Shown piece by piece: positions 61,742-64,000 of a stretch of 64,000 bases of DNA. The notes beneath the pieces are model-generated. The model was not told where the DNA came from. It did no database searches and saw nothing but the letters and a program-made list of their open reading frames with translations. How positions within the stretch are numbered: position 1 is the stretch's first letter; every line of letters begins with the position of its first letter. A program made the position numbers and the translations under genes. Source of the stretch: Lentzea guizhouensis (GTDB lineage Bacteria; Actinomycetota; Actinomycetes; Mycobacteriales; Pseudonocardiaceae); assembly GCF_001701025.1 (NCBI RefSeq), contig NZ_CP016793.1, forward strand, positions 5,084,001 through 5,148,000. The letters are read 5' to 3'.

Positions 61742-62200
61742 GTGAGCACGAACGACGGCCCAGGCGTTCCGCCGGAGCAGTCCCCGGAGCGGACCTCCGT
61801 CTTCCGGGCGGACTTCCTCCAGGAGATGGAGGGCGGCGCCGAGGCACCCGCGCAGGAGCCGGCCGTTGCCGGTGTCGACGCACTTCCCGCCGGTTCCGCG
61901 CTGCTCGTGGTGAAGCGCGGCCCCAACGCCGGTTCGCGGTTCCTGCTGGACCGCGACACGACGAGCGCGGGGCGCCACCCCGACAGCGACATCTTCCTCG
62001 ACGACGTGACGGTCTCGCGCCGCCACGCCGAGTTCCGCAGGGAGAGCGGCGAGTTCGTCGTCATCGACGTGGGCAGCCTCAACGGCACCTACGTCAACCG
62101 CGAGCCGGTCGACCAGGCCGTCCTCGCGAACGGCGACGAGGTGCAGATCGGCAAGTTCCGCCTGGTCTTCCTGACGGGTCCTGGCTCAGCGGGAGCCTGA
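61742..62200 (+). CDS. garA: FHA-domain regulator GarA/OdhI
   Basis: A 152-residue protein from GTG 61742 (AGGAGGAG upstream); an in-frame GTG at 61625 would add a Gly/Ser/Arg-rich stretch absent from the family. The FHA domain LLVVKRGPNAGSRFLLDRDT, TSAGRHPDSDIFLDDVTVSR, RHAEFRRESGEFVVIDVGSL, NGTYVNREPVDQAVLANGDE is almost identical to mycobacterial GarA. GarA/OdhI inhibits 2-oxoglutarate dehydrogenase and glutamate dehydrogenase when unphosphorylated. The phosphorylation motif, normally ETTSVFRADF, reads ERTSVFRADF (R17-T18): the first Thr, the PknG site, is replaced by Arg. Confidence 0.94.
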   Translation: MSTNDGPGVPPEQSPERTSVFRADFLQEMEGGAEAPAQEPAVAGVDALPAGSALLVVKRGPNAGSRFLLDRDTTSAGRHPDSDIFLDDVTVSRRHAEFRRESGEFVVIDVGSLNGTYVNREPVDQAVLANGDEVQIGKFRLVFLTGPGSAGA

Positions 62201-62204
62201 TCGC

Positions 62205-62795
62205 GTGCCGGCCGGGCGGCCCTCCACCCGTGGGGTCATGAACATCGGGGCGGTGCTCGAACAGCTCCGCCCCGAGTTCCCGGAGGTGACCATCTCCAAG
62301 ATCCGCTTCCTGGAAGCGGAGGGGTTGGTCCGCCCGGCGCGCACCGCCTCCGGCTACCGCCAGTTCGACCAGGCGGACGTCGAGAGGCTGCGGTTCGTGC
62401 TGTCCGCACAACGCGACAGGTACCTGCCGCTCAAGGTGATCCGCGACCAGCTGGACGCGGCACCGCGGGACTCCTGCGGGGTGTCCCGCTCCGAAGTGCT
62501 GGCCCAGACCGGAATCAGCCCCGACCAGCTGTCCCAGCTGGAACGCGACGGTCTGCTGTGCCCCGGTCCCGGCGGTGTGTTCACCGCCGAGGACGTCACC
62601 GCGCTCCGCACGATCCGGACGATGACCGGGCTCGGCGTCGAGCGCGAGCACCTGCGCGCGGTCCGCGCCGCGGCCGACCACGAGGTGGTCGTGCTCAAGT
62701 CCTTCTCAGATCCCGAGACGGTCCGGGAATTGGCCGGCCTCTTCGCCTCGTTGCACATGTCGTTGGTGAGAGCGGGTCTGCGGCAATCGTCTTGA
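62205..62795 (+). CDS. ftsR: MerR-family regulator FtsR-like (Rv1828 type)
   Basis: A 196-residue MerR-like regulator from GTG 62205. MNIGAVLEQLRPEFPEVTIS, KIRFLEAEGLVRPARTASGY, RQFDQADVERLRFVLSAQRD and RYLPLKVIRDQLDAAP are nearly the same as in Rv1828/FtsR, which controls ftsZ in corynebacteria. A second winged-helix-like part follows (VLAQTGISPDQLSQLERDGL, FTAEDVTALRTIRTMTGLGV). It is about 50 residues shorter than the mycobacterial protein, lacking most of the linker between the two parts. It follows garA by 4 bp. Confidence 0.9.
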   Translation: MPAGRPSTRGVMNIGAVLEQLRPEFPEVTISKIRFLEAEGLVRPARTASGYRQFDQADVERLRFVLSAQRDRYLPLKVIRDQLDAAPRDSCGVSRSEVLAQTGISPDQLSQLERDGLLCPGPGGVFTAEDVTALRTIRTMTGLGVEREHLRAVRAAADHEVVVLKSFSDPETVRELAGLFASLHMSLVRAGLRQSS

Positions 62796-62919
62796 TCACG
62801 TTCTGCCCGCAACGATTGAGCACACGGCCCGCTTGGCGGGTAGCGTCGAACGCATACGCCGGGGGATGCTCGGAGACGTTCCGGGTACTCCCCAACGAGT
62901 CAGAGGGAGGCGAGACCCG

Positions 62920-63393
62920 ATGAGCGAGATGCGCGTCGTGGGCGTCCGGGTGGAGCTGCCCCAGAACCAGCCGATCCTCCTGCTGCGTGAAACCGAGGGT
63001 GAGCGGTACCTGCCGATCTGGATCGGCTCGGTCGAGGCCACCGCGATCGCGCTGGAGCAGCAGGGCGTCCGTCCGGCCCGTCCGCTCACCCACGACCTGC
63101 TCAAGGACGTCATCGGGGCGCTGGGCCGCAACCTGGAGCAGGTGCGGATCACCGACCTGCAGGAGGGCACGTTCTTCGCCGAGCTCGTGTTCGACGGCGA
63201 CGTGCGGGTGTCCGCCCGCCCGTCGGACTCGGTGGCGCTGGCGTTGCGCGTGGGAGTGCCGATCCACGCCGAGGAGTCGGTGCTGGCCGAGGCCGGCCTG
63301 ATCATCCCGGACGAGCAGGAGGACGAGGTCGAGAAGTTCCGCGAGTTCCTCGACTCGGTCTCGCCGGAGGACTTCCGCGGAGCGGACACGTAG
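62920..63393 (+). CDS. Bifunctional nuclease family protein (DUF151, Rv1829 type)
   Basis: A 157-residue protein from ATG 62920 (AGAGGGAGG upstream). MRVVGVRVELPQNQPILLLR, ETEGERYLPIWIGSVEATAI, ALEQQGVRPARPLTHDLLKD, DLQEGTFFAELVFDGDVRVS, ARPSDSVALALRVGVPIHAE and ESVLAEAGLIIPDEQ are the BFN/DUF151 family signatures. Plant relatives have RNase/DNase activity; the bacterial role is not settled. It always sits between the two MerR genes in this actinobacterial block. Confidence 0.93.
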   Translation: MSEMRVVGVRVELPQNQPILLLRETEGERYLPIWIGSVEATAIALEQQGVRPARPLTHDLLKDVIGALGRNLEQVRITDLQEGTFFAELVFDGDVRVSARPSDSVALALRVGVPIHAEESVLAEAGLIIPDEQEDEVEKFREFLDSVSPEDFRGADT

Positions 63394-63719
63394 ACACTGC
63401 GCGGACACCCGAGTTTGTGGTGAGCGTCGCTTTCCGTCTCGTTTGGACCCGGTGAACACCGTCCGGATGTCCCTCGATCGGGCTACTTTCTGCACACCTT
63501 GGCCGCTAAACAATCACTAAACGTCACCTGAACGTCCTAGTTCGGGTGACGGGCTGACCCTCCACCTCAGGTTGAGGGCAGACACTCCCCGCGCGTCGCG
63601 TTGACCTGCCCTCGGACCGGTCTTACCGTCGAACTCGAGTGGACGTCGCCGGTCTGCGCGAGTGGACCAGGCGGCTTGACGGCCCCGACTTTCGTGGCCG
63701 TTGGCGAGGGGAGGCAGGC
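63394..63719 (+). promoter_or_regulatory. Long intergenic region with promoter and inverted repeats before the second merR gene
   Basis: This 326-bp gap holds no gene. TTGACC (63601-63606) and TACCGT (63624-63629) with a 17-bp spacer form a good housekeeping promoter ~90 bp before the merR start. Upstream lie gtcacctgaac/gttcgggtgac (63523-63533/63540-63550, one mismatch), a hairpin or operator, and a cctca/tgagg dyad near 63565-63577. The latter may be operators for a MerR-type protein. Confidence 0.55.
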
Positions 63720-64000
63720 GTGGTCGAGGAAGCGCCCTTGCGGGCCGAATCCGGGCAGCAGGGTGAGCTGTTCCCGGACTCCTCGCTGCCGGACGAACTC
63801 GTCGGCTACCGGGGACCCGCGGCGTGTCAGATCGCCGGGATCACCTACCGGCAGCTCGACTACTGGGCCAGGACCGGGCTGGTCGCACCGACGGTGCGGA
63901 TGGCGCACGGTTCGGGGAGCCAGCGGCTCTACTCCTTCAAGGACATCCTCGTCCTGAAGGTCGTGAAGCGGCTGCTGGACACCGGGGTCTCGCTGCAGAA
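63720..64000 (+). CDS. MerR-family regulator (Rv1830 type), 5' part
   Basis: GTG 63720 (GAGGGGAGG upstream) opens a frame that runs past the right edge (93 codons seen). LPDELVGYRGPAACQIAGIT, YRQLDYWARTGLVAPTVRMA, GSGSQRLYSFKDILVLKVVK and RLLDTGVSLQ match the MerR-like regulator that follows the DUF151 gene in mycobacteria (Rv1830). The acidic N-terminus (EEAPLRAESGQQGELFPDSS) is a normal extension. The C-terminal effector part is outside the window. Confidence 0.92.
   Translation, partial: MVEEAPLRAESGQQGELFPDSSLPDELVGYRGPAACQIAGITYRQLDYWARTGLVAPTVRMAHGSGSQRLYSFKDILVLKVVKRLLDTGVSLQ

Overview
This is high-GC actinobacterial DNA. GTG starts, 4-bp ATGA/GTGA gene overlaps, a WhiB regulator, SigF-type and SigL-type sigma factors with anti-sigma factors, and a GcvH-GarA-MerR-bifunctional nuclease-MerR block like the mycobacterial Rv1826-Rv1830 order all point to Actinomycetia. 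The protein style suggests a Pseudonocardiales genus such as Lentzea or Saccharothrix; this placement is inference.

Positions 1-15610 hold most of a phage-tail-like contractile injection system (CIS) on the + strand: sheath end, inner tube, small assembly proteins, a very long repeat-built linker protein, second tube protein, LysM baseplate hub, VgrG-like spike, PAAR tip, gp25, gp6/J baseplate and gpI-like protein. It ends with three envelope proteins: a zinc-ribbon membrane protein with an outward domain, a secreted von Willebrand A/beta-propeller protein, and a bitopic protein with Ig-like domains. On the opposite strand (15625-17580) lie a pseudo-receiver LuxR protein and a response regulator/sensorless histidine kinase pair that may control it.

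Positions 17771-26364 are a worn region: a radical-SAM-like fragment, a PHP/HhH protein, a broken secreted hydrolase, a frame-broken LuxR/ATPase regulator, a truncated kinase-like gene, a MASE1 membrane protein and a truncated dehydrogenase. Positions 26399-30363 encode a molybdopterin oxidoreductase and an acyl-CoA synthetase.

Positions 30533-42315 are regulators with small metabolic units: LacI, a TetR/hydrolase pair, a GntR-DapA-dehydratase sugar-acid operon, a luciferase-like/MarR pair, an ECF sigma/anti-sigma pair (SigL-like) with a matching promoter on a second anti-sigma-like gene, and a quinone oxidoreductase under a MerR-type promoter. Positions 42865-48225 (minus) are a tightly overlapping transporter-agmatinase-ThDP enzyme-aldehyde dehydrogenase operon with a divergent, frame-broken PucR-type regulator.

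Positions 49788-64000 hold tRNA-Glu(CTC), a SAM methyltransferase, a frame-broken LuxR protein, small secreted and membrane proteins, argS, whiB, a SigF-type sigma/anti-sigma/STAS partner-switching module, a GAF-ANTAR gene, a phosphatidyltransferase, and the conserved gcvH-garA-ftsR-nuclease-merR block. Three SigF-type promoter matches (53032, 56412, 58102) tie genes of this part together.

At least seven genes have reading frames broken by small indels, often several per gene without nonsense substitutions, so either sequencing/assembly errors or recent decay must be considered.
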